Source: Candidatus Poribacteria bacterium
GTDB taxonomy: Bacteria; Poribacteria; WGA-4E; WGA-3G
NCBI GenBank assembly: GCA_026702755.1
Contig: JAPPBX010000019.1
Location: forward strand, 1 to 36,890
Direction of reading: 5' to 3'
DNA: 36,890 nt
The translations under genes were made by a program, and so were the position numbers. How positions within the stretch are numbered: position 1 is the stretch's first letter; each line of letters begins with the position of its first letter. Shown piece after piece: positions 1 through 8,809 of this stretch. Below the pieces are notes generated by a model that was not told the DNA's origin, did no database searches, and worked only from the letters and a program-made list of their open reading frames with translations.

Positions 1-154
1 ATACCTGTCATCTCTTGATGATTACTGCCTCCTTGATAACTCTGATAAATATCAGCTTAAAATGAAGTTGAAAACCTTGTAAGTGGGAAACAAAGGGAAT
101 CAGTAGTTCTGAAAACCGAGCTGCTTTGCCAATTGTGAAATTGTGAGAAAAAGG

Positions 155-183
155 TTGACGAAAATATTAAAATTTGGTATCAT
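155..183 (+). promoter_or_regulatory. Sigma70-like promoter for the NUDIX-rhamnose operon
   Basis: TTGACG at 155-160, a 17 bp spacer and TATCAT at 178-183. The layout matches the promoter at 27900-27928, which has TTGACA, 17 bp and TATCAT. It lies about 60 bases before the first start codon of the 246-1892 operon. Nothing else is recognised in 1-245. Confidence 0.55.
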
Positions 184-245
184 ATAAACACTGATAAAGA
201 GGAGTTCGGCTCAGTTAGCGACTGAAGCGGGTTTTAAAGAACACA

Positions 246-704
246 ATGTTTTGTTACGACTATCCACGTCCTGCTGTTACTGTTGACATCGTGGTCTGTA
301 CAAGCGAACTCTCGGATGTGCTGTTAATCCAACGCAAACACGCACCGTTTGAAGGATGCTGGGCACTGCCAGGAGGTTTCATAGAGATGGAGGAAACGCT
401 GGAGGCAGCGGCACTACGCGAGTTGGAAGAGGAAACCGGTGTCTCCGATGTAGTATTAACCGAAGTCGGTGCTTTCGGGGCACCATTTCGTGATCCGCGG
501 GGACGTGTAATTACGATCGCCTACGCCGCTGTTCTCGAAAAGCCTACACTAAACATCAAAGCAGGCTCCGATGCATCAGCAGCTGCGTGGTTTCCGATTG
601 CTTTTTTTGACGAAGGCTCTCAGTTAAGATCTGCTACTGAAAAACCGAAACTCGCGTTCGACCACGGCGAGATAATCCGAAAGGCACTAAAAAAATTAAA
701 ATGA
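246..704 (+). CDS. NUDIX hydrolase
   Basis: A 152-residue NUDIX-superfamily pyrophosphohydrolase that would cleave a nucleoside diphosphate linked to another moiety, for example ADP-ribose, using Mg2+. The full NUDIX box is present at about residues 43-65: Gly, five residues, Glu, seven residues, then RELEEETGV. All the metal-binding glutamates are therefore intact. The segment before the box (WALPGGF) matches the ADP-ribose pyrophosphatase/NrtR-like branch. Its stop overlaps the start of the mutarotase gene by four bases (ATGA), so the two are translationally coupled. The Shine-Dalgarno is weak (AAAGA just upstream). Substrate is unknown; coupling to sugar genes suggests sugar-nucleotide or ADP-ribose housekeeping, which is inference. 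Confidence 0.9.
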   Translation: MFCYDYPRPAVTVDIVVCTSELSDVLLIQRKHAPFEGCWALPGGFIEMEETLEAAALRELEEETGVSDVVLTEVGAFGAPFRDPRGRVITIAYAAVLEKPTLNIKAGSDASAAAWFPIAFFDEGSQLRSATEKPKLAFDHGEIIRKALKKLK

Positions 705-1033
705 AATACTACGGCTTAACGCTGAATCTGAAAGACGACTCAGCAATTATTGAAAAGTATAAAGCATATCATCAAGATGCCTGGCCCGAAGTCCTCCGGG
801 CACTAAAAGCAGTTGGTATCACAAAAATGAATATCTATCTGTTAGGGCACCGCTTGTTTATGGCAATGGAAACGGTCGACGATTTCGATATAGAACGCGA
901 TTTTCCACGCTACCTTGAAGAGAACCCGAAGTGTAAAGCTTGGGATGAATTGATGCGAACCTTCCAAGAACCAGTGGAAGACGCGCAGCCAGACGAATGG
1001 TGGGCACGTATGGAGACTGTCTTTGAATTATAG
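701..1033 (+). CDS. rhaM: L-rhamnose mutarotase family protein
   Basis: A 110-residue protein of the RhaM/DUF718 family, which interconverts alpha and beta anomers of L-rhamnose or a related 6-deoxy sugar. The length is normal for the family. Visible hallmarks are the N-terminal strand, the YHxxxWPEV segment near residues 22-30 that carries the catalytic His, the LFM strand, and the C-terminal Trp-rich DEWWARMETVF. The ATG overlaps the NUDIX stop, and the 3' end overlaps the possible TTG start of the kinase, so the three genes form one compact operon. The gene symbol is by family resemblance. A fucose-type mutarotase specificity cannot be excluded. Confidence 0.85.
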   Translation: MKYYGLTLNLKDDSAIIEKYKAYHQDAWPEVLRALKAVGITKMNIYLLGHRLFMAMETVDDFDIERDFPRYLEENPKCKAWDELMRTFQEPVEDAQPDEWWARMETVFEL

Positions 1034-1892
1034 CGCAAAAATGAACATACCGCCTTCAATGCCCACAACTTTTCTATCAATTGGTCACTTCTGTTATGAT
1101 GTCTCGCCAAATGGATATATTCTCGGTGGCTCCGCCTCGTACTCGACGCTGACCGCTCGGAACCTCGGACACCACGCCCGAGCAGTTACAGCAGTAGGGG
1201 CAAACTTTGACCGACAAAACCCACTTTTGGAGGGGATAAAAACGGTCTATCATGAATCCCCTGAGACAACAATTTTCGATAACCAATATGACGCAAAAGG
1301 GCATAGACAGCAATTTATTTTAGGGAACGCACAACAACTAAAAGGGAGCCATATTCCGGCTGAATGGCGTACCAGCGATATAGCCTATTTGTGCCCTATT
1401 GCCGATGAGGTCTCCGCTGAAGTCGTCCACTGCTTCAGTGATAAAACGCTAATAGGTGCTACACCGCAAGGTTGGCTCCGGCAATGGGATGCCAGTGGCA
1501 AAGTTGAGGCAAAACGGTGGGAAACGGCGAAAAATATCTTACCTCATATTGATGTATTAATTCTGAGTGACGAGGACCTCCGCACCTACCCGGATGAATT
1601 AGAAAAATATATCGGATTAGCCCCGATTGTTGTACTAACACAGGGGGCGCGGGGCGCGACCCTTTTCCAAAATGGCACGGAACTTCGATCAGAGGCATAC
1701 TCCGTCACGGAAGTAGATCCGACAGGGGCTGGCGATGTTTTTGCGACCGCCTTCTTAATCAACTATTATCAAAACCGATCGGTACAAAAGGCATTGAATT
1801 TTGCGCACTGTGTGGCATCTTTTGCTGTGGAAGGGGTTGGCACCTCTTGTATCCCAAAACTTGCACAAGTTATGTCAAGATTAAAGATATAA
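1023..1892 (+). CDS. PfkB-family carbohydrate kinase
   Basis: A ribokinase/PfkB-superfamily sugar or nucleoside kinase of 289 residues. The C-terminal signature DPTGAGDVFATAF lies at about residues 232-244, with the catalytic base Asp in GAGD. The N-terminal GGSASYSTLTARNLG substrate-binding loop is at about 35-49. The start is ambiguous. TTG at 1023 has a GGAG seven bases upstream and overlaps the mutarotase gene by 11 bases. ATG at 1041 lies just past the mutarotase stop but has no visible Shine-Dalgarno; ATG 1059 is a third option. The protein is slightly short and has a shortened lid region, a trait of the divergent PfkB branch. Its position after RhaM suggests a role in deoxy-sugar use, but the substrate is not readable. 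Confidence 0.88.
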   Translation: MNYSAKMNIPPSMPTTFLSIGHFCYDVSPNGYILGGSASYSTLTARNLGHHARAVTAVGANFDRQNPLLEGIKTVYHESPETTIFDNQYDAKGHRQQFILGNAQQLKGSHIPAEWRTSDIAYLCPIADEVSAEVVHCFSDKTLIGATPQGWLRQWDASGKVEAKRWETAKNILPHIDVLILSDEDLRTYPDELEKYIGLAPIVVLTQGARGATLFQNGTELRSEAYSVTEVDPTGAGDVFATAFLINYYQNRSVQKALNFAHCVASFAVEGVGTSCIPKLAQVMSRLKI

Positions 1893-1898
1893 ATGGTT

Positions 1899-1952
1899 TT
1901 GACCAACAACTCGCGCCTTAGCACAAATATTTGTAGACGAGTTGTTGATCAA
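1899..1952. repeat. Long hairpin, copy 1
   Basis: Arms TTGACCAACAACTCG (1899-1913) and CGAGTTGTTGATCAA (1938-1952) pair over 15 positions with one mismatch around a 24-base loop. The loop begins with GCCTTAGCA. No T-run follows, so it is a poor fit to an intrinsic terminator. It is related in sequence to the hairpin at 1996-2050. Confidence 0.8.
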
Positions 1953-1995
1953 AGTTGTCAGGAGCCGTTAAACCAAAACTTCTTTCACTGAAAAC

Positions 1996-2050
1996 TTTAA
2001 CCATCAACTCGTGCCTTAACATTTATATCGGAGGCGAGTTGATGGTTAAG
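1996..2050. repeat. Long hairpin, copy 2
   Basis: Arms TTTAACCATCAACTCG (1996-2011) and CGAGTTGATGGTTAAG (2035-2050) pair over 16 positions, one as G-U. The loop again carries GCCTTAACA. Relative to copy 1, the stem differs at paired positions while pairing is kept, which points to selection for structure. It ends about 28 bases before the 2079 start codon. Confidence 0.8.
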
Positions 2051-2078
2051 ACCGAAGACTATTACCAAAGAGAGAACT

Positions 2079-2939
2079 ATGGCAATCACCTACGACTTCA
2101 TCGTATACAGTAGTAGAACATCAGCAATGAATTGGATCCTCGGAATGAAGGCTATTCAGGGGGAAGTACCGTTAGATATTGTCATACCAAACGAGCAAAC
2201 GTCATCAGACCCTGAAAATCCAGAAATAGTCGGTGTTTTAACGAACGAAGGGTTAGAACGCGAGAGCACCGATGGATTGGAACTTTATTGGTATCTTAGG
2301 CAATTAAATCCAAAGAAAAATGAAACATTCGGCTACAATGAAGTAGCGATTCGCAATATTCACAACATGCTGAGCAACTTGCGAGTTAATGAAGAGATAC
2401 GGGTGCAAATCACATACAACGAACGGAAAGAACCCTATCCCCAGTTCTCGTATCACATTAAGTTAATCGGTATTTTTCCGAGCCAAGATGCTGCAGGAAC
2501 GACTCACAAACCAGATGAAATTCCAGATGAAATTGCTACATCTTCTCCTCCAGCTTCTCCAGAAAAGAACACACAACCTCAGGAACAAAAAGATCGCGGT
2601 CAGCCTGAGCAAACTATTTATAAAACAACGAACACTTTAGAAAAATTAATCACTTTTACGCAAAACCTTCAAAAAGAGTTGACCCAGACCCAGCAAGAAC
2701 TCGCAGTAATGGTAGATAAGGTACAACGACTGGAAGACGAGCAGCAACAGTTCAACGCAGTTCAAGACCTAATTCAAGACATTCTCGATCAACTCACCCG
2801 TTTGGAAGGCTTTAACGCACGCATTAAAGGGCTTGAGGCAGGCCAAGAGCAATTTCAAGATCTTCAGGAAAGCTTGCAGAAATTCCTTACAGCACTGAAT
2901 CAGCAGACCCAAACATTGCTTCACGAACAGAAAAAATAA
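2079..2939 (+). CDS. Hypothetical protein with C-terminal coiled coil
   Basis: A 286-residue protein I do not recognise. Residues 1-135 look globular and mixed alpha/beta, starting MAITYDFIVYSS and containing WYLRQLNP and ISYNERKE-like segments. Residues about 140-175 form a Pro/Ser/Thr/Glu-rich linker. Residues about 180-286 form a Gln/Leu/Glu-rich coiled coil with heptad-like spacing. There is no signal peptide or membrane segment, so it is probably cytoplasmic. A purine-rich AAAGAGAG lies just upstream of the ATG. The architecture of small beta domain, acidic linker and coiled coil resembles the 522-residue protein at 31365-32933, but no sequence homology is claimed. It stands alone between the two hairpins and the isomerase gene. 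Confidence 0.75.
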   Translation: MAITYDFIVYSSRTSAMNWILGMKAIQGEVPLDIVIPNEQTSSDPENPEIVGVLTNEGLERESTDGLELYWYLRQLNPKKNETFGYNEVAIRNIHNMLSNLRVNEEIRVQITYNERKEPYPQFSYHIKLIGIFPSQDAAGTTHKPDEIPDEIATSSPPASPEKNTQPQEQKDRGQPEQTIYKTTNTLEKLITFTQNLQKELTQTQQELAVMVDKVQRLEDEQQQFNAVQDLIQDILDQLTRLEGFNARIKGLEAGQEQFQDLQESLQKFLTALNQQTQTLLHEQKK

Positions 2940-3025
2940 AAATTTTAGTAGATGAATAAACCTTTTGAAAAACGCGTGAACAGACAATTTCGCTCGGCAC
3001 CGGCACCAAAAAAGGAGAATCTGTT

Positions 3026-3826
3026 ATGATGAAATTAGGGACTATGTCTCTGAATGTGAGAAATACGACTGCTACCGCTTTTGCACAAATCGTGTATGAT
3101 CTCGGTTTTGATGTCATTGAGCTGCATTCAAGCGCGTTTGAATCCACCGATGCTGATTACCTACGAGACTTGAAAAAAGATTTGGCGCGAAAAGGGTTAC
3201 CCTTGGGTTACATTGGTGTCAGCAACAATTTCGGACGTCCTGTTGCCGAACACCCAGAACAGATCGCACTTATCAAGCAATGGATTGACGTTGCCTCTTT
3301 TATGAGCTGCCCACTCGTTCGAGTCTTCGCTGCCTACGTTCCTGAGGACTGCGAAGATGAAGAGACTTTGTGGCCACCGATGATTGAAGCCTTCAAAGAG
3401 GTTGCTGAGTACGGACATGAAGCAGGGATCCTCGTCGGGCTTCAGAATCACAACCACAACAACGTTACACGTGATGGTGCTGCCGTTTTGCGTGCTTTGA
3501 ACGGAACGGATCATCCGTATTTCACACATATTTTGGATACAGGGCAGTACGCCGGTTCACCCGGAGCAAGTGGACATCGAGGCTCTTCACACCCAGGCTA
3601 CGACTGCTATGCAAGCATTGAACAGACAGCACCCTACGCCATCTATGTCCGCACCAAGTTTTATCAGATTGATAGCGGCGTGGAGGAATGGTTAGATTAT
3701 CCTCGTGTTTTAGAGATCCTACGAGGGGTTGGTTATAACGGATGCCTTTCGGTTGTTTATGAAGGTGAATCTGACCCGATTGAATCAATGCGAAAGGCGA
3801 GAAGTTATCTGGAATCGTTGCTGTAA
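3026..3826 (+). CDS. Sugar phosphate isomerase/epimerase family protein (TIM barrel)
   Basis: A 266-residue protein of the AP-endonuclease-2-like TIM-barrel family (xylose isomerase-like, IolE/hydroxypyruvate isomerase relatives). Strand motifs are visible in order: DLGFDVIELHSS (25-36), PLVRVFAAY (96-104), VGLQNHNHN (137-145), HILDTGQYAG (168-177) and SVVYEGE (242-248). Asp171 and Glu246 sit where metal ligands are expected. The third ligand, usually Glu in an ENH motif, is Gln140 here. AAAGGAG at 3011-3017 lies eight bases before the ATG at 3026. It is probably co-transcribed with the dehydrogenase 29 bases downstream, suggesting a polyol or inositol-type pathway. The substrate is unknown. 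Confidence 0.85.
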   Translation: MMKLGTMSLNVRNTTATAFAQIVYDLGFDVIELHSSAFESTDADYLRDLKKDLARKGLPLGYIGVSNNFGRPVAEHPEQIALIKQWIDVASFMSCPLVRVFAAYVPEDCEDEETLWPPMIEAFKEVAEYGHEAGILVGLQNHNHNNVTRDGAAVLRALNGTDHPYFTHILDTGQYAGSPGASGHRGSSHPGYDCYASIEQTAPYAIYVRTKFYQIDSGVEEWLDYPRVLEILRGVGYNGCLSVVYEGESDPIESMRKARSYLESLL

Positions 3827-3855
3827 GCGTCCTACAGCATAGAGGGAGCGAAGAA

Positions 3856-4959
3856 ATGAAAACGCGTGCTGCTGTTATGTATGAACATAACCAACCGGTC
3901 GTCGTTGAGGAACTTGAGTTAGACGAACCGAAGGCAAACGAAGTTCTCGTTCGGACTGCGGCGAGCGGTGTCTGCCATTCCGATCTATCGGTAGTTACTG
4001 GCACTATATATTACGATGCCGCTGTCGTACTTGGTCACGAAGGTGCTGGCATCATTGAACATGTTGGGAAGGATGTAACCGGTTTTCATCCCGGCGACCA
4101 CGTGATTCTATCTTTCGTCAGTTATTGCGGGAGTTGTCGAATGTGCCAGATGGAGCGGGTCTGTCTCTGCGAAACTTACGACGTACCACGCGGGTTCCAA
4201 TTGGACGGTACATATCGTCTTTATAACAAGTCAGGCGATGGCATCCTCCAGATGGCACGGATTGCGACAATGTCGGAATATATGGTCGTTCCACAGCAAA
4301 ACCTTGTAAAGATCGACACGCATTACTCTTTAGAGAAGGCAGCACTCGTAGGTTGTGGGGTAACAACAGGCGTTGGGGCAGTACTCAATACAGCAAAGGT
4401 AGAACCCGGCAGCACCGTAGCGGTTATCGGCACCGGCGGTGTCGGTTTGAACGCAATTCAAGGTGCCGTGCTTGCACAAGCAGAACGGATTATCGCCGTT
4501 GATATAACAGAAAAGAAGCTCAATTTCGCTAAAGGTTTTGGTGCTACGGATGTCGTCAATGCCGCTGAGGGTGATCCAGTTGAGGCTGTCCGTGAGCTAA
4601 CAAACGGTCTGGGTGTAGATTACGCCTTTGAGGTCATTGGGAATCCGAAGACGATTGTGCAAGCATACGATATGGTCCGACCCGCTGGGAGTGCTGTTAT
4701 CGTAGGGATGGCACATCATGAATCCGAGTTTAGTATCCCGGCACAACGTTTCGTCTCAAGTGAAAAACGGTTAATCGGTTCATTCTACGGTTCATGCCAA
4801 CCGCGGGTGGATATGCCAAAACTGCTCAGTCTTTACGAGGAAGGCACCTTAAAACTGGATGAACTCATCACACGGCAGTATCGCCTTGAGCAGATTAACG
4901 AGGCATTTGCAGACATGGAAGCCGGGGAAAACGCACGCGGGGTTATTCTTTTCAATTAG
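3856..4959 (+). CDS. Zinc-dependent alcohol dehydrogenase (MDR family)
   Basis: A 367-residue medium-chain dehydrogenase/reductase that would oxidise an alcohol or polyol with NAD(P). Catalytic zinc ligands are Cys40, His61 (in GHEGAG) and Cys166. The structural zinc site is the C-x2-C-x2-C-x7-C set at Cys91, 94, 97 and 105. The nucleotide-binding loop is GTGGVG (191-196), followed about 18 residues on by an acidic Asp (AVD) that favours NAD. The overall length and the VGCGVTTGVGA segment resemble class III/aryl-alcohol or S-(hydroxymethyl) dehydrogenases. The neighbours suggest sugar or alcohol catabolism. The specific substrate cannot be assigned. Confidence 0.9.
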   Translation: MKTRAAVMYEHNQPVVVEELELDEPKANEVLVRTAASGVCHSDLSVVTGTIYYDAAVVLGHEGAGIIEHVGKDVTGFHPGDHVILSFVSYCGSCRMCQMERVCLCETYDVPRGFQLDGTYRLYNKSGDGILQMARIATMSEYMVVPQQNLVKIDTHYSLEKAALVGCGVTTGVGAVLNTAKVEPGSTVAVIGTGGVGLNAIQGAVLAQAERIIAVDITEKKLNFAKGFGATDVVNAAEGDPVEAVRELTNGLGVDYAFEVIGNPKTIVQAYDMVRPAGSAVIVGMAHHESEFSIPAQRFVSSEKRLIGSFYGSCQPRVDMPKLLSLYEEGTLKLDELITRQYRLEQINEAFADMEAGENARGVILFN

Positions 4960-4994
4960 TCATCAGTCATCCGCAACCCAGACCGAAAACTGAT

Positions 4995-5774
4995 ATGAAG
5001 TCCATACACACCACCGTCCGAGATCAGTTTAGCCAGCATGCCGACTACTACGCGCAAAGCAGCGCACACGCCAAAGGCGACACCTTAGACGTTATCCTCG
5101 AATTTGCTGACCCTAAAGGCACAGAACGGACGCTGGACATTGCGACAGGGACGGGTTTCACAGCGTTTACGCTCGCTCCAAAGGTCTCGCACGTAGTCGC
5201 CACAGACCTGACCCCAGAAATGGTCGCGAAGGCAGCTGAGTTGGCAGAGGAACAGGCGATAGAGAATGTTGCGTTTTCGGTTGCTGCCGCGGAATCTCTG
5301 CCGTTTACCACGGCTTCGTTAGATTTAGTGACCTGTCGGATTGCACCGCATCATTTTCAAGATGTCCCGAAATTTCTGCGCGAGGTACATCGAGTTCTAC
5401 GAACAGATGGACTTTTTTGCCTTGTAGACTCTGTCTCGCCTGAATCGGAAAAATTAATAGTGTGGCAGAACCGCGTAGAGGCACTCCGAGATAACTCACA
5501 CGTGTACGGTCGCCCACCATCGCAGTGGGATGCGATGATTGCGGATGCCGGATTTTCCATCGAAAAGACAGCACACGTCCGAAATGCACAGATGTCGTTT
5601 CTGTGGTGGGTACGTCCAGAACAAAACCCACCGGAGTTGGTACAAGAAATTCGTGATGCGTTCTCGCAGCTCTCGCCTGATGAGGCCCGAGAGCATTACA
5701 CAGTTGAACCCGCCGGCGATGATTTCTATTTTTCCTGGCCCATGTACGCCGTTAAAGCGAGGCGGATATCCTAA
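4995..5774 (+). CDS. Class I SAM-dependent methyltransferase (UbiE/Methyltransf_11 type)
   Basis: A 259-residue Rossmann-fold methyltransferase. Motif I, LDIATGTGFT, is at 47-56. The acidic residue that binds the SAM ribose is Asp71 (in ATDLTPEM). Motif II-III segments are AAESLPFTTASLDLVTCRIAPHHF and the following LREVHRVLRTDG. This set is typical of the UbiE/COQ5-like small-molecule methyltransferases. The start ATG has no strong Shine-Dalgarno and lies 35 bases after the dehydrogenase stop, so it is likely read through from the same transcript. Its stop is two bases from the stop of the convergent receptor gene. The acceptor substrate is unknown. Confidence 0.9.
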   Translation: MKSIHTTVRDQFSQHADYYAQSSAHAKGDTLDVILEFADPKGTERTLDIATGTGFTAFTLAPKVSHVVATDLTPEMVAKAAELAEEQAIENVAFSVAAAESLPFTTASLDLVTCRIAPHHFQDVPKFLREVHRVLRTDGLFCLVDSVSPESEKLIVWQNRVEALRDNSHVYGRPPSQWDAMIADAGFSIEKTAHVRNAQMSFLWWVRPEQNPPELVQEIRDAFSQLSPDEAREHYTVEPAGDDFYFSWPMYAVKARRIS

Positions 5775-5776
5775 AA

Positions 5777-8700
5777 TTAGAAAGTCTGGGTCAAGCGCAC
5801 CATTGACAAACGCCCGATTTCGGGAGATCCAATAAATTGCTGGTGTCTACGATTCAGGAGGTTTTGGACCGTCAACGAGAGGCGCGGTCTGGGACCGACG
5901 GGTATTTCATAGCCAGCGTTTAAATCAATCGTATAATACGATTCAATATCACCGATATAAACACCCGATCTCACAGGGAAGCCTGCCACAAAACGCGTTC
6001 GGAGTCCTATGCCTAATCCGAGATCCGCGTTAAAGTATTGAATACTCGCCCCGAATTTATTTTTTGGCGCGTTGAGTGCGATGTCCCCAAGTCCTTCAAC
6101 ATCCTCAAAAAGGTCCTTGCTGACGAACGAATAGTTTGCCCCGAAACTCAAACTCGGATTGAGATAATAGGTAAACGACACATCCAACCCGTTGAGCGAA
6201 ATGTCCCCATAGTTACGATAGGTGAGCATGACCGCGTTCGGGTCTGATGCTTGTTCTGGGGTGACCGTGCCGAACGGAATGAAAGCTGCCCCATTGTTGT
6301 CGGTACCTGCTATAAACAACCTGACCAACTCCTCAACCGGTGAACCGTCGCCGTTCCCGCCTTGTTCAGGCGCGTCAAACGCGAGCACGGCTTGGCTAAG
6401 CACTGCATTTTTCGGATCGGCTAACGCTGCTGTGATCTGTGCGCCGAGCGAGGCACTTAATGTTTCGGCATCTAAGAACACATTCGGTGTCTCAACGACC
6501 AGGGGCCCGACGAAATCGTTAATGCGTGAATGATAGACATCGACCGAGAAAGCCAACTTATTCACGAGAATCCCTTTGTATCCGACTTCATACGTTTGTG
6601 TAATCGTTGGTTTCAGCGCATCAACATCATTGACATCTTCAACGTCAATAAAGTTACCTGCCTCTGGGTCGAGCGAGCGGAGAACATTTTTGACACCGTC
6701 TACCTGTGTCGGGATGAGTGCCTCAAATCCGGCGGAGAGGTCGGTTACCAGGGATGCAGCGAGTTCTTCTAAGACAGGGGCTGGCAGTCCTTGAATCACT
6801 TGTGGTACCAACCCTTGAACCACTTCCGCCGGCAGTGCAGCAATCGCCCCGGGTTCCTGCAATGTTGGGGGCAGGAGTTGAACCACTTCCGCCGGTAGCT
6901 CAGAGACTATCCCTTGGATTGTCACCGGAGATTGGGCTTGAAGGAGGGCTGGAAGTGCCTCAGCAGTGAAGGTCTGCTTTAGGTTCGCTTCAAAAACCGG
7001 TTGAACGCCACTCAGGACAGCACTGCGCCCGACACCCCACATAACGTTGGTAAAACTCGGATCGTCAAGCGGTATGTAAACGTCCACTGGACGCGCTGCC
7101 ACCGGTGAGAAGACCGAGCGAAACTCTGGTCGTCCGTTGGCACTTCTCTTAAAGGTGAACCCCGTATCGGCGTTCACGCCTTCTGCCCTTACATCAATAG
7201 CCGGACTGAAGCCTAATGCTGGTTGAAAGTTTGCCCCCAACTGAAATGCATCTTTTGCCGACAAAATATCAAGAAACAGGTTTGAAGTGGTTGGCGTATT
7301 GAAGGCACGGTTATAAGTTACTCTCAAATTATGGTCGTCGTTGGGTTGATAGGCAAGCGCGACACGTGGGGAGAGGACCATATCCTCAAGTTGATTGTGG
7401 TCATCAATTCGCCCAGCAGCAATGAACTTTAACTGCGAAAGGATTTTTGTCTCTGACTGCAAATAGACACCTATCTCATTGATATTGTCATCGTCCTCGT
7501 TGCGGCCGTTAATTGACCCTTCCGTATCCGGACGGGTCAGTAATAGATCTGCACCGTAAGTAAAGCGTTGCCGATCACCAAAGTTGTAACCGTGCTGAAT
7601 TTGTCCGACATACAAATCAGAATTGTCTATGGTTGGTTGACCTGTTCGCAGAATATAGGTATCTCCTGCATTGCTACGATTCCAAAAGGCTTGTGCAAAG
7701 AGGTCTTTGTAAATGAATCGCCCTTGGAGGTAACCATAAGTCCAGTCCTTCGCTTGACCAGCACCAATACCTGTTAGTTCAATACCAGTGGCTTGTGTGA
7801 AACCACTGGCAAGAATTGTGGTCATGTCCTCACTTGGACTATAATCAACGCGAAACTCACCACTGGCTTTGTAAGTATCAAATATCGGTTCTCCAGGACC
7901 TTCAACATCTTCTTTTGCGCGCCCCTCTTCCCAATCGTTTCCTCGAAAATAATTTCCTGAAAACTTATAACCGATTGTTTCGTTGACAACGCCAGCGTGT
8001 CGCACGGAACCCATGAGTATACTCCGTTCACCGCCGCCAACGCTAATGGTCGTTCCTTGGGAGGTGAAGGGTGAGCGAGTGATGATGTGCATCACACCGT
8101 TGGCACTGTTCGGACCGTAGAGTGCCGCGCCAGGACCAGAGACGATTTCAATCTGCTCAATATCTTCGTTTATCGTCGGAATGAAGTTGTAACTATTGAC
8201 CCGCAGCGAAGGCACACTCGCAATGCGATTGTCAACGAGCGACAAAAGTGAACCCGAAAAAACGTTGTTGAAGCCACGGACAACAACATACGATGCCCCA
8301 AGTCCAGCGGTCACGACATCTACCGCACGTACCGATTTTAAGTGCTCCGTAACACTTGGTGAGACTCGGTCTTTTATTTCCGAATCCCCAACAAGTGCAA
8401 CGGATGCCGGTGCTTCAAGCACCTTTTCTCGACGACGCGATGCCGTAACGGAAATCTGTTCAAGTTGGATAGCCGCTGAAGAGAGTGCAACTTCTAAAGG
8501 TTTTGTTTCATCGTCAGCAAGCGCGATGTCTGACACGACTGCATCGGTATAACCGGGAGACGATGCAGTAATCGTATAGACCCCAGCAGCCAAGTCTGAA
8601 ATTTCAAGTGTGCCGGTTGCATCGCTGGTCCCTGTAGCAACAGTGCTGTCCTCGGATGTGATGGTAATAGAAACATCGTTTAGTTCGTTGCCAGTTCGGG

Positions 8701-8809
8701 TATCCGTCACCGTAATGTTCAAAGTGGCGGCTTGCACCGACATTACAGCAACAACCAAAATAGTGAATGAAGCCAATAATAAAATACCAGATCGATTTAG
8801 TGATTCCAT
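5777..8809 (-). CDS. TonB-dependent outer-membrane receptor with CarboxypepD-reg-like N-terminus
   Basis: A 1010-residue outer-membrane active transporter. A signal peptide occupies about 1-28. A carboxypeptidase-regulatory-like beta domain follows (29-110), then the plug domain from about 118 with the EIVSGPGAALYGPNSANGVM segment (221-240), then a 22-strand type barrel ending in the expected terminal Phe (LTQTF). An unusual region at about 618-715 is rich in Leu, Pro and Val and repeats LPAEVVQ at 638-644 and 659-665. It falls inside the barrel, probably in an extracellular loop. AAAGGAT precedes the ATG. It is upstream of no gene on its strand and downstream of a kinase/dehydrogenase set, suggesting sugar or organic ligand import; the ligand is inference. 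Confidence 0.93.
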   Translation of the reverse strand: MESLNRSGILLLASFTILVVAVMSVQAATLNITVTDTRTGNELNDVSITITSEDSTVATGTSDATGTLEISDLAAGVYTITASSPGYTDAVVSDIALADDETKPLEVALSSAAIQLEQISVTASRRREKVLEAPASVALVGDSEIKDRVSPSVTEHLKSVRAVDVVTAGLGASYVVVRGFNNVFSGSLLSLVDNRIASVPSLRVNSYNFIPTINEDIEQIEIVSGPGAALYGPNSANGVMHIITRSPFTSQGTTISVGGGERSILMGSVRHAGVVNETIGYKFSGNYFRGNDWEEGRAKEDVEGPGEPIFDTYKASGEFRVDYSPSEDMTTILASGFTQATGIELTGIGAGQAKDWTYGYLQGRFIYKDLFAQAFWNRSNAGDTYILRTGQPTIDNSDLYVGQIQHGYNFGDRQRFTYGADLLLTRPDTEGSINGRNEDDDNINEIGVYLQSETKILSQLKFIAAGRIDDHNQLEDMVLSPRVALAYQPNDDHNLRVTYNRAFNTPTTSNLFLDILSAKDAFQLGANFQPALGFSPAIDVRAEGVNADTGFTFKRSANGRPEFRSVFSPVAARPVDVYIPLDDPSFTNVMWGVGRSAVLSGVQPVFEANLKQTFTAEALPALLQAQSPVTIQGIVSELPAEVVQLLPPTLQEPGAIAALPAEVVQGLVPQVIQGLPAPVLEELAASLVTDLSAGFEALIPTQVDGVKNVLRSLDPEAGNFIDVEDVNDVDALKPTITQTYEVGYKGILVNKLAFSVDVYHSRINDFVGPLVVETPNVFLDAETLSASLGAQITAALADPKNAVLSQAVLAFDAPEQGGNGDGSPVEELVRLFIAGTDNNGAAFIPFGTVTPEQASDPNAVMLTYRNYGDISLNGLDVSFTYYLNPSLSFGANYSFVSKDLFEDVEGLGDIALNAPKNKFGASIQYFNADLGLGIGLRTRFVAGFPVRSGVYIGDIESYYTIDLNAGYEIPVGPRPRLSLTVQNLLNRRHQQFIGSPEIGRLSMVRLTQTF

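Noticed and set aside
1899-2050. Intrinsic terminators or a CRISPR array
   Set aside because: The hairpins lack T-runs, and there are only two non-identical copies with no spacer structure or cas genes.
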